DNA from: Sophora flavescens
Taxonomy: Eukaryota; Streptophyta; Magnoliopsida; Fabales; Fabaceae
Assembly: GCA_030762895.1 (NCBI GenBank)
Contig: CM061067.1
Span: forward strand, 51,919,667 to 51,983,666
Length of the DNA: 64,000 bases
Direction of reading: 5' to 3'
Made by a program: the position numbers and the translations under genes. Below the pieces are notes generated by a model. It searched no databases and was not told the origin of the DNA. It was given only the letters and a program-made list of their open reading frames with translations. This document shows positions 44,536-56,437 of this stretch, one piece after another. The first letter of the stretch is position 1. Each line of letters begins with the position of its first letter.

Positions 44536-46702
44536 TGTAACATCCTAAAAATTCAAATATAATTATTTTAATAAAAAAAGGGTAGTATAAGAGTTTATTA
44601 TAATTGTTTTCTTTATAATAAAAATCCAGTGGGTTCCACAATAATGTAAAATTGATTTTAAAAAAATAAAATAAAAATAAGAATAAGAACCTACCCTGGA
44701 CTAAATTATTGCGGCAATAATGATAGGAAACATAAGCATATCAAGGCCCATGCCGTGTTACCCATCATAAATAGATAGTTTGAGTGTTTTAAGTCCAATT
44801 TCGCATAATATGACTAGATACCTAACTTCAGACAGATATTTCGTAACCAAAGAGAACTTGTTTGAATTCGAGATCTGCATAAGAAATATATCCCTGTCTC
44901 TTAGCTTTCCATAGACACCAAATTCGTCCAAATTGGATTCTTGTAGCTCAAGTTATGACCAAATTTGTACACACTATTCATGTTCCAGCGCCAGAACCGT
45001 TTTTTAAAATTTTGTCCACGTTTTGACTATCTAAACGTCGGTTTCAGATTTTGTGGTCTTCTTAACAGTTGTAGACAATTCTTTTATCTTTCCAACGATA
45101 TAAAATTTATAATTTTTGAATGTCTATAACTCACGATATGTGCGAAATACAGCACCATATACAGAGTAAGCGGGCTTAGCGCGTTTTTACACGTTTTGGG
45201 CTATTGGGGGCTCTCTATATAGAATCTTAACACTCTTAGGGTGCGTTTTTGAACCCTAATTACACCTAGAAACTCAGAAATGGCTAAGAAGAGAAGAAAT
45301 TCAAGGATTAAGAAGAGATAGTTGTGGAAGATCAGGGAGTCTAGGAAGAGGAAGATGATGATAACTCTTGGCAAACGTTAGGATTCGTAGTAGGAAACGC
45401 TTAGAGTTATTTGGAGGTCTTCAAGAGGTGAGTAACAATACTTTTTATGAACCCTTTCCATGGTATATATGATTGTTTTTGTTGATAAGGGATTACCATG
45501 TGGTTTTGGGAGTCTTTAATTGACTTGATGCATATTGTTAGTAACCTAAATTCTAAAATTGGGGTTTTGTTTAAAAGGGGAATTAATTGATCAATTGATG
45601 TCGTAACGTGCTTATTCATGTATGATGTGTTGTGATATTCATGATTGTTTGTTGTTGGTGGAAGTTTATATGTTTAAAATTGAGGGAAATAGTTTGTTAC
45701 ATGCATGAGACATGACATATTTGAGCTATAATATGTTGTATGATGTTTGCCGCAATACCACCTATGATAGGGGTATCGAAAAGTAATACCACCGTAATGG
45801 GGTATCGAAAGTAACATCCCCATATAATTGGGATGTCGAAAAAGAGCAATACCGCCTAAAAAGGGGTATCGAAAGTAACACCGCCATACATTGGGGTGTC
45901 GAAAAGGTAGAAATACAGCCATGTGCACATGGGAGGTATCGAAATAGAAATGTCCCCGACAGGAGGGTGACATCGAAACATTCCTCATGAGTAGGGGTGG
46001 GAAATGGGACGCCATTGTCATGTGATGTGTGAGATTTATGGCATGCTGGCAAGAGATCAGTTTAGTTATGAGGCCTTCGAGCCACTTGGATTAATTTAGA
46101 ATTTACTTGGTATGTGGAATGTGATGCATTGAGACGAGTTGACCTTATGCTATATGCATTTGACTTGATGAAATTTTCGTTGTTATTAAAAGTATTTTTT
46201 TATATATTATTTTGGGAAAATAGCGGATACCATGGACAGTTTTTCGGTTACCACACCGGCTGAGAAAAACACTATTTTCGAAACATTTTATAAATGTATT
46301 GTTGTGCACTGGGATTTTATATCTCATTATAAGTGTTGTTTTCAGAGCCCGAGGACATCGCTGTTGAGGATCCAGAGATCTGAAGAGTTATCTTTGATTA
46401 GCTAGTTGATTAGTAATGTAGTATGGTTTGGAGTATTATGTGGACGACGTTCTTTGGTTTACATACTATTTTTCTCAGATTGTAATTAGACGCCCGGTTT
46501 TGAGGCTTTTAGTTTTGATTCAAATGATTGGATTTAATGATATTTTTCAATACTTTGTAAATACTATTATTTTATTTAGTACGAGGTATTTTCATACTTA
46601 GTTATTTGAGAAAAATTTTATGACTTGTGTTTTTTAATTAAATGTTTTGAAGGATTTTTATTGAAATTAATTTGTGTTACTAATGTAACGAAGGGCGTTA
46701 TA
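44536..46702 (+). repeat. 5' LTR of the outer Tekay element
   Basis: Begins TGTAACATCCTAAAAATTC and ends GTTATA (CA mutated to TA). A TATA-like box lies at 45215-45222. A tandem stem-loop array lies about 540 bp downstream of it, so inside the predicted transcript. Confidence 0.9.
45755..45973 (+). repeat. Seven-hairpin tandem array in LTR, covarying stems
   Basis: Seven consecutive stem-loops of 20-29 nt, most followed by TCGAAA, start at 45755, 45786, 45814, 45849, 45878, 45913 and 45950. Closing stems: ATACC/GGTAT, ATACC/GGTAT, ACATCCC/GGGATGT, ATACC/GGTAT, ACACC/GGTGT, ATACA/GGTAT (ATACC in the other LTR) and ATGTC/GACAT. Inner stems also pair, for example CCTAT/ATAGG in the first and the palindrome CCATGTGCACATGG in the sixth. 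Long minus-strand frames here are repeat artefacts. Confidence 0.85.
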
Positions 46703-46706
46703 TTTT

Positions 46707-46718
46707 TGGTATCAGAGC
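46707..46718 (+). promoter_or_regulatory. Primer binding site, initiator tRNA-Met (outer element)
   Basis: TGGTATCAGAGC starts 4 nt after the LTR end, the standard chromovirus and copia primer site. Confidence 0.93.
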
Positions 46719-46870
46719 AGTTCGATTTTAAATCGGACTGTGGCGTTGGGACTTTTATAAAACAAAACTTAGGCGCATAGGATGTTTGTTAGAGTTATAA
46801 ATACTGCATGCTATTCTTTGGGATATTGGACCTGATCAACCCAGTATTTCATTGGTAGTGAGCAGATTTA

Positions 46871-46983
46871 TGGCGAGTAATAGGCGAGGGACGAACGTTG
46901 CACTTGCACCAGCTTTGGATTGTATTGCCAGAGTTATGCAAGGGCAGGCGGGGACTCTCCGTCAACTGAATGGGAATGGAGGC
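46871..46983 (+). pseudogene. gag: Outer Tekay gag, N-terminal fragment
   Basis: The frame MASNRRGTNVALAPALDCIA continues to LRQLNGNGG and is cut by the inner element at 46984. The reading continues on the far side at 57885 with ITNGVVAT and EFKKNNPP-like Gag residues. The start is the first ATG after the primer site. Confidence 0.75.
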
Positions 46984-49685
46984 AGAGACGCCCCGACGTC
47001 CCATTAAAGAAAACCCCAAAATATTAAGACCTAATTTCGTTATTGTCGTTAAGCGAGTATATTAAAACAGCGGAAAATTTAAAATGTAACATACATACAT
47101 AACATATACACCTCAAATCCTGATACAGTACAGTAAAGGGAATCCCATCAGTCGGATCCCAAAATATACAAAACTGATAATCAAACAGAAAATAAAAACA
47201 ACACCCTAAAGAGATGAGACGCACTGGCCATAGACTCTGTACTCAACTATGAGGATCCATTGCTCGTCCCCCAACGTCTGGCGCATACGAGGTCCCATCA
47301 AGTTCCTCCATAGCTGGCACCCTCGTAGGATCTTCTCATCACAATCACAAAACGAAACATATGCAATATAGAGAATATAGGGATAAGAAACCATATAACA
47401 TCAAACGTGGAAAGGGTTTAGCAACATTTAATTAAATAACGGCACACTAAACATCCGTCTCCCCAGTATAAATATATATAACATAATCATCCTCAATCCA
47501 CATCTATAATCTTTCCTCTACCCTCCATCATGATGCAATGCAAATGCTGTATGAATAATCTCTTCAGGTATCGGCCATATCCGGATATCACAACAATATA
47601 CTCGACACGTCCCAGAGTCCCCGGCGCACACCCTCGTCCGCGGATGGAGAGTGCCCACGCAAAGCAATAGCACTATAGCCACACAACCCGGTGCACACCT
47701 CTGGACCACAATCCAGGATGCTCATGCAATGCATGAACTATAGCTGCGACTAAAATGAAATCATCTCTGGACGGTCTGCCGTTAACCTATCCCCGGGAAT
47801 TTTCCCTCCGAGGCATAGACCCCAATCGACCATGTTTCAGGTCCACTCGACCATGTTTCAGGTCCCTCAAATCACAGACCATGTTTCAGGTCACCCCCTA
47901 GTGCCCTAACCGGTCATCATAATCTCATAGATAACCTCAAACTAATCTCATCTCATTAATCTCAACCTCATCTCACGATAATTATCTCAGTTGGGCACTA
48001 CTATCACATATCATATGCAATCCCCAAATACATCCTCGTATCTCAACATAACTTATGATTTACTCAATCCTCTAAGCACAATCATTACACTCATCCTATC
48101 ATCATAATCATCATCATATATGATATATCCTCGTATTATAATATCATTTCCAAATTATAAATACCAAAATATAATGATAATAATAATAATCACAATAATA
48201 ATAATAATAATAATAATGATGATAATAATAATAATACTCCTAATAAATACTAATACTAATAATAATAATAATAAATAAAAACACTTCCAAATAATTACCA
48301 CACTCATGATATTATATATTAAGTATCAAGTTCACATCAACCAGTTAAATAGGCAATCATCACGTAATAAAATAATCTATGTATGTAGCGTAATGACGAT
48401 AAACGCACAATTTCTATATCATCATTGGTACCACCGAGTAGTTCCCAATGTGGTATAGACATTGTCCGTTACTCGCTTTCGTGTAGGGTTTGGGTCGCCC
48501 TACACCATTATCTAATTAAATGTAACCGCGTCGTTTCCAACGTTAAATAGTTTCTTTCCCCCACCTGGAATGTCTTAGGCTAGCTCTGGGGCAACGAAAC
48601 AGACACTCCCTATATTCCCTCAAATCTGCCACGCACAGTTCTACACCCTCCGGGGCTCCAAAAATTCACCTGAACACATCATTGTGAAGCACACGTTACG
48701 TGTAGTCCAAATCTGAAGACGGAATTGGAAACCGATAATTGAATTGAAAGATAACCTCAATACCGTCGCCGACGGAATTTAGGCATAAAAATGACATAGG
48801 CTTACCTTAGCCAAATCCAGAAAAGAAAGATAGGATAATGAAATAGACGTCGTAAGGATCACAACGGTATAATCAAAATTTTAATAGGACGAACGAATTG
48901 ATCGGAAATCTCTTTAGAATTTTCTCTCACCCTCACGGTTTCTCTCTCCGTCTCTATATATTTTTCTACGCCATATTGCTTCTCAGACTTCTTTTCTTTT
49001 CGTTAATGTAATAAGAAAATACTAAGTAAATAAATAAGTAAAATCTTTTCTACCAATTTCTTTTTCATAGACAAGTGACTCATCAAGGCTATAGCTTCAC
49101 TAGGTTGTGTGGTTGGCGTGAAACAAGAAAAGGCAAGCAGGAGGTGTTTCATTCTTAAGGTATGTCATGCTTTCTTTTCTTAATATAATTTATTTATAAT
49201 TACTATATTTTATTTATATCAATTGGCCGTTCAAAATAAGTTGAAGAAACCCTTTATTTTGGTTACACTTTAGCTTGAATTAAATAGGTTAGTTTGATCC
49301 TAATTAGGTAACTACACTTAAGTATTTGCTATTAAACTTAAATAATCTGAACTAGCTAATAAATTGATATTAGTGTTAATTAATCATCATTATCAAAACT
49401 TGAGTAAGTTGATCACAATTAGTCAGATATAATTAAGATATATGACTAATTGTCTTGTAATTTTATTAATGATAAACCACCTTAGTTAAGGATTTAAATT
49501 GAGGTACTTTCCAATAGGGGTTTTTACCGTTTGCTTGAGATGTTTACCTATTGAAAAATTTGGGTTGCTTGAATTTTATTTTGAACTTGCTTATGTGTTT
49601 GGATTCTTAAATAAATTTTTGATTTATCTATCCCTCACTCCCATCTAATTAAAATATTTAATTTCCCGAAAAATAGGATGTTACA
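46984..49685 (-). repeat. 3' LTR of the inner Tekay element
   Basis: 2702 bp; minus strand TGTAACATCCTATTTTTCGG to GGGGCGTCTCT. Contains a three-copy GACC...GGTC dyad (47828-47892), AAT/ATA microsatellite around 48170-48280 and a TATA-like box near 48952. Confidence 0.92.
47828..47892. repeat. Three copies of the dyad GACCATGTTTCAGGTC
   Basis: Copies at 47828-47843, 47849-47864 and 47877-47892. GACC and GGTC are complementary, giving a short stem around an 8-nt loop. The 5' LTR has the same three (about 55358-55423), with one T/C change. Confidence 0.8.
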
Positions 49686-49730
49686 TTACTACCCCCTTAA
49701 AAGAAATTCCGTCCTCGGAATTTACATACC

Positions 49731-52700
49731 TCAGAAAAGATGTGGATACTGCTGTTGTTTATCCGCCTCGCGCTCCCACGTAGCATCTCCAGTAACCTCA
49801 TCCCAAATGACCTTAACCAAAGGAATCTGTCTACCACGGAGTTCTTTAATCCTTCTATCTGCGATCTTAATCGGTAAAGTCTCATATTCTAGATTCTCTC
49901 GGAGTTGTATAGACTCGGGCTCAATCACATGAGAAGAGTTAGGGTAATATTTTCTTAACTGGGAAACATAGAAGACATCATGAAGGTTGGAAAGGTAAGG
50001 CGGTAAGGCTATCTGGTAAGCTACTGGACCAATTCGTCGAAGAATCTGTAATGGTCCAATGAATCGGGGAGTGAGTTTTCTAGACTTTATAGCTCTGCCA
50101 ATCCCGGTCTTCGGAGTGACTCTCAAGAACACGTGATCATCTTCTTGAAACTCTAAGGGTCTCCTCCTCTTGTTACTATATCTTCTCTACCGATCCTGGG
50201 CTTCCTTCATTTTCTCTCTTATTTTCCTAACTTGTTCTGTTGTTTGTTGTACCACATCAGGACCCAACACTTGGCTTTCGCCAGTCTCATACCAACATAA
50301 TGGAGTCCTACACTTTCTTCCATACAGAGCCTCATACGGTGCCATTCCGATGCTACTGTGGAAACTGTTATTGTATGTGAACTCAATCAATGGTAGGAAT
50401 TCATCCCAACTGCCAACATGTTCTAACACACAAGCTCTTAAAAGATCCTCCAATGATTGAATTGTTCTCTCAGACTGTCCATCCACTTGAGGATGATAAG
50501 CAGAACTCATTCTCAACTTTGTTCCCAAAGCATCGTGTAACTGTCTCCAAGATCTAGATGTAAATCTAGGATCTCGGTCGGAGACAATACTCGACGGTAC
50601 ACCGTGCAACCTCACTACTTCCTTGATATAGATCTGGGTCAACCTTTCAAGACTATAACTTTCACCAATAGGTAAGAAATGAGCACACTTCGTCAACCTA
50701 TCAATGATAACCCAAATCGCATCATACCTCTTTGGAGTTCGTGGTAATCCAACCACAAAGTCCATCGCTATACTATCCCATTTCCACTCTGGGATATCCA
50801 AGGACTGCAACAACCCAGCGGGCTTTTGATGCTCTATCTTAGCTTTCTGACATACCAAACATGATAGAACATATTCCGCCACTTCTTTCTTCATCCTTGG
50901 CCACCAAAACATCTTTCTCAAGTCTTGGTACATCTTGGTGGCTCCTGGATGGAAACTCAGCTTACTTTTATGTGCCTCCTCTAAGATCATCTTCCTAATC
51001 TCTAAGTTCTCTGGCACACATATCCGATCCTTAAACCTTAACACTCCATCTGATCCTCTCCTAAACTCTGAAACTTTACCCTCATCTATACCTCGATTCA
51101 CATCCACCGAATATTCATCCTGACCCTGCTTAATCTTAAGGTCCTTCAAAAACTCACTACTAATGGTGATCATACCTAAACATATTCTATCCTCCATCAG
51201 ATCCATACCTAGGTTCAAATCTCTAAATTGTTCAAGCAACTCCATCTCTTTCACCATCATTGCGGATACGTGCAAGGATTTTCGATTTAGTGCATCCGCC
51301 ACAACATTAGCCTTTCCTGGATGGTATTGAAGATCAAACTCATAGTCCTTAATGAATTCCATCCATCTACGTTGTCTCATGTTCAGCTCCTTCTGATCAA
51401 ACAAATACTTTAAACTCTTGTGATCACTGAACACATTAAACTTAACTCCATAGAGATAGTGTCGCCATATCTTCAATGCGATCACTATGGCTGCTAACTC
51501 CAGATCATGGGTTGGGTAATTCCTTTCATGAATTCTCAATTGTCGTGAAGCATAAGCCACAACTCTTCCCTCCTGCATCAAAACACAACCCAATCCCTGA
51601 TACGACGTGTCACAATATACGTCAAACTGTCCTAATGGATCTGGTAACGTCAGCACAGGAGATGTAGTCAACTTCTCCTTTAGCTTCTGAAAGCTCTCTT
51701 CACACTTCTCTGTCCAGACAAACGCCGTACCTTTTCTCGTTAACTGCGTCATAGGCAACGCAATCTTCGAGAAACCCTTGATGAACCTCCCGTAATACCC
51801 GGCTAATCCTAAGAAACTCCTCACCTCACTCACTGACTTAGGCCTCTCCCATTTAATCACGGCCTCTACCTTAACTGGATCAACTGCTATCCCTTTCTTG
51901 TTGATTACGTGCCCTAGAAATTGTACTTCCTCTAACCAAAATTCACACTTGGATAGCTTAGCATACAACTGCCTATCTCTCAACACCTGTAACACCACTC
52001 TCAGGTGTTCCTCGTGTTCTTCCCGACTACGGGAATAGATAAGAATATCATCTATAAACACCACAACAAACTTGTCAAGGAACGGTCTAAAGATTCTATT
52101 CATGTAATCCATGAACACCGCTGGAGCATTAGTTACTCCAAAAGGCATAACTAGGTATTCATAGTGTCCATACCTTGTCCTAAAAGTGGTCTTAGGTATA
52201 TCCTCCTTCTTCACCCTAATCCGATGGTATCCCGATCTTAAGTCTATCTTGGAAAACACCGAAGCTCCCTTCAACTGATTCATCAGATCATCTATCATAG
52301 GCAACGGGTATTTATTCTTGATTGTAACTTTATTCAACTGCCTATAATCCGTACACAACCTAGAACTTCCGTCCTTTTTCTTGACAAACAATACCGGTGC
52401 TCCCCAAGGCGAAACACTCGGTCTGATGAATTCCTTCTTCATCATGTCATCCAGCTGTTTCTTCAACTCTGCCAACTCTACTGGGGACATCCGATAAGGA
52501 GCTACTGAAATAGGTCCAGCCCCTGGTATGAGATCTATAGTGAACTCCACCTCCCTCTCTAGTGGCAAACCTGGAACATCAGGAGGGAAAACCTCAGGAA
52601 ACTCTCTAGAAATAGGCAGAGAATCTATACTCGAAGTCTCCTTAACTTCCAACGAGAAAAGCATCACATACTGCTGAGAATCGTAACCCCTCATAGTTGC

Positions 52701-54314
52701 TCCTTCATTGGCAGATACTATACTAGAAGGATCAATAAAAGATAAAGTCTTTCGGGCACAGTCTAGCACTACATGGTTAGCCGAAAGCCAATCCATGCCA
52801 AGAATAACGTCTATCTGCTGCATAGGCAAACAAATGAGATCTACAAGAAATGCCCTATTTTCAACAACTATAGGACACTGTAAGCAAATAGACATAGTGA
52901 TCAAAGGATCACTGGTAGGGGTGGACACTGTCAAGGTATATGGTAGCTGAGAGACGGGCAAATGTAAATGATCTACGCACTCATGGGACACAAAAGAATG
53001 TGTAGCACTTGAATCAAACAACACAGACGAGAGTCTGTCAAATATTAAACACATACCTTAAATAAGATCTGCAGATTGAGAGGACTCAGATCCTCTCACT
53101 GTAAACACTCTCCCCGTGGCCTGAGGTCTGGCCGTCTGTCGTCCCGCTACCGGAACCCCTCTCCCAGTTCCTTCTCGGAAACCACTAGCTCCTCTGAAAC
53201 TACCAGCTCCTCTGCCGGCTACTGGCTGCTGCTGTATCGCTCTCTGTCTACAATCCCTAGCAAAATGACCTGGTTTGCCACAGACGTAGCAACCAGATCT
53301 ATCTATACAATCCCTAATATAATGTGGGCCTCCGGATCTGAAACACACTGGGGCCCTCTGCTACTGGCCCTCTCTGGTAACTGGTGCTGATGGTACAGAT
53401 GTCTGAGTGCTCTATCCTGGTCTAACGTATGGTCCTCTCCTCCACTGAGAACCTCCATCACCTCTCCTCTGATGACCTGCTCTGATAGGACCCCCACTAC
53501 GCCGTTGTCTCTGCTCTGTAGCCTGCCTCCTGTCCATGCTCTCAATAGCACTGGCCCTCTCCACCATCTCTGGAAAGCTCAAAATATCCAAGGGCGCTAT
53601 AACCCTCCTCAACTCATGCCGTAAACCCTCCTCGAATCTCCGGTACATCCAGTCCTCATCTGGAAATCTCTGGTAGTACTCATAAAACTGTATCAGGGCC
53701 TCGAATTTGGCCGCGTAATCACCAACAGACCTATCTCCCTGTTGGAGACTCATGAACTCTTTCTCCTTCTCGTGTCTAACCAATCGCGGGAAGTACTTCT
53801 CAAAGAAACACTCTCTGAACAGCTCCCAACTGATGAGACTGCCATCGGCCTCTAGCAATCTCCTCTTGCCTCTCCACCATGATTCAGCCCCTCCGGTCAT
53901 CATGAAGGCGGCATAGGTCACCTTCCGATCATCTCTGCATCTGATAGTATCAAAGATCTTCTCGAGCTCCTGAATCCACCCCTCTGCTCGCTCTGGATCA
54001 TACTCTCCACCAAACTGTGGTGGCTTACCTTTGAGAAAGGTAGCCAATCCTGCGTCCTCAGCATCGGCGGCTATCCTCCTATCATGTCGCTCCTGTAGCT
54101 TTGCCTCTCTCTGCACCCTCTGAGCATTCTGCTGCAATAGAACGGATGCTAACTCGCGGATAGTCCGAAGAGTCTCGGCGGACTCTCCTCCACCTCCAAT
54201 CCCTGTCTCTGGCCGATGGGGCTCATCCTCTACACCTTCTATCGCTCTACCACCACCCCGTCTACCACGTCCTAGACCTCGACCTCGAGCCATGATCCTG
54301 TTAAAAGAAATCAT
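49731..54314 (-). pseudogene. gag-pol: Inner Tekay Gag-Pol polyprotein, one frame with four nonsense codons
   Basis: A single frame of 1528 codons runs from ATG 54314 to 49731. Gag is followed by two zinc knuckles; the first (CFRSGGPHYIRDC) has lost its second Cys, the second (CYVCGKPGHFARDC) is intact. Protease has D-S-S-A-T-H-S-F instead of D-S-G-A-T. Reverse transcriptase has the F-I-D-D box. RNase H has D, E and D residues. Integrase has an HHCC domain and a DD-E core (MDFVVGLP, SDRDPRF, GQSERT), and a chromodomain-like end (LVKVIWDEVTGDATWERE). Stops are TAG 53412-53414, TAG 53361-53363, TAA 53058-53060 and TAG 50187-50189. There is no frameshift. The order RT, RNase H, integrase, chromodomain defines a chromovirus, Tekay/Del by overall motifs. 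Confidence 0.93.
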
Positions 54315-54496
54315 TAGCCCCCATCAATATGACATATAATACTACATAAAACTAGAATATAAATACTACATGCCATAGAGATGTCGTATCGGACTAACTA
54401 TCCAACTTCTAAGCATAGTCGTTATCCGATGTGGATTCAACTAAATGGACAGTTCACCCTAATCATAGTGCTCACAGTCCGTTTCAGAACCGAACT

Positions 54497-54508
54497 GCTC
54501 TGATACCA
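54497..54508 (-). promoter_or_regulatory. Primer binding site, initiator tRNA-Met (inner element)
   Basis: The minus strand reads TGGTATCAGAGC, 5 nt from the end of the 5' LTR. Confidence 0.93.
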
Positions 54509-54513
54509 CTAAA

Positions 54514-55868
54514 TGAGACACCCCGACGTCCCATTAAAGAAAACCCCAAAATATTAAGACCTAATTTCGTTATTGTCGTTAAGCGAGTATATTAAAACAA
54601 CGGAAAATTTAAAACGTAACATACATACATAACATATACACCTCAAATCCTGATACAGTACAGTAAAGGGAATCCCATCAGTCGGATCCTAAAATATACA
54701 AAACTGATAATCAAACAGAAAATAAAAACAACACCCTAAAGAGATGAGACGCACTGGCCATAGACTCTGTACTCAACTATGAGGATCCATTGCTCGTCCC
54801 CCAACGTCTGGCGCATACGAGGTCCCATCAAGTTCCTCCATAGCTGGCACCCCCGTAGGATCTTCTCATCACAATCACAAAACGAAACATATGCAATATA
54901 GAGAATATAGGGATAAGAAACCATATAACATCAAACGTGGAAAGGGTTTAGCAACATTTAATTAAATAACGGCACACTAAACATCCGTCTCCCCAGTATA
55001 AATATATATAACATAATCATCCTCAATCCACATCTATAATCTTTCCTCTACCCTCCATCATGATGCAATGCAAATGCTGTATGAATAATCTCTTCAGGTA
55101 TCGGCCATATCCGGTTATCACAACAATATACTCGACACGTCCCAGAGTCCCCGGCGCACACCCTCGTCCGCGGATGGAGAGTGCCCACGCAAAGCAATGG
55201 CACTATAGCCGCTCAACCCAGTGCACACCTCTGGACCATAATCCACGATGCTCATGCAATGCATGAACTATAGCTGCGACTAAAATGAAATCATCTCTGG
55301 ACGGTCTGCCGTTAGCCTATCCCCGGGAATTTTCCCTCCGAGGCATAGACCCCAATCGACCATGTTTCAGGTCCACTCGACCATGTTTTAGGTCCCTCAA
55401 ATCACAGACCATGTTTCAGGTCACCTCCTAGTGCCCTAACCAGTCATCCTAATCTCATAGATAACCTCAAACTAATCTCATCTCATTAATCTCAACCTCA
55501 TCTCACGATAATTATCTCGGTTGGGCACTGCTATCACATATCATATGCAATCCCCAAATACATCCTCGTATCTCAACATAACTTATGATTTACTCAATCC
55601 TCTAAGCACAATCATTACACTCATCCTATCATCATAATCATCATCATATATCCTCATATTATAATATCATTTCCAAATGATAAATACCAAAATATAACGA
55701 TAATAATAACAATCACAATAAAAATAATAATAATAATAATGATAATGATAATAATAATAATACTCCTAATAAATACTAATACTACTACTACTACTACTAC
55801 CTGAAGTGTTTTTATTTATTTATTTATTTATTATTATTATTATTAGTAGTAGTAGTAGCAGTAGCAGT

Positions 55869-55909
<41 letters not shown>

Positions 55910-56405
55910 CAGCAGCAGGAGCAGCAGCAGCAGCAGCAGGAGCAGCGAGCGGCGAGCGAAGCGAGCAAGAAGAAGAAGAAGAAGAAGCAGGCGGCGGCAA
56001 TAAAGAATAATAGAAGAAGAAGCAGAAGAGCAGCAAAGATCGCAAGCAGAGAGAAAAGAAGCAGCAGCAGCAGCAGCAGCAGTAGCAGTGTTAGTATTTA
56101 TTAGGAGTATTATTATTATTATTATTTTGGTATTTATCATTTGGAAATGATATTATAATATGAGGATATATGATGATGATTATGATGATAGGATGAGTGT
56201 AATGATTGTGCTTAGAGGATTGAGTAAATCATAAGTTATGTTGAGATACGAGGATGTATTTGGGGATTGCATATGATATGTGATAGCAGTGCCCAACCGA
56301 GATAATTATTGTGAGATGAGGTTGAGATTAATGAGATGAGATTAGTTTGAGGTTATCTATGAGATTAGGATGACTGGTTAGGGCACTAGGGGGTGACCTG
56401 AAACA

Positions 56406-56437
<32 letters not shown>

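Noticed and set aside
45674..46052. Minus-strand frames rich in R-H-P and R-Y-P repeats (and 62699-63085)
   Set aside because: They are the reverse strand of the LTR stem-loop array.
55806..56140. Serine-, leucine- and alanine-repeat frames
   Set aside because: Trinucleotide microsatellite inside an LTR palindrome; open in several frames on both strands.
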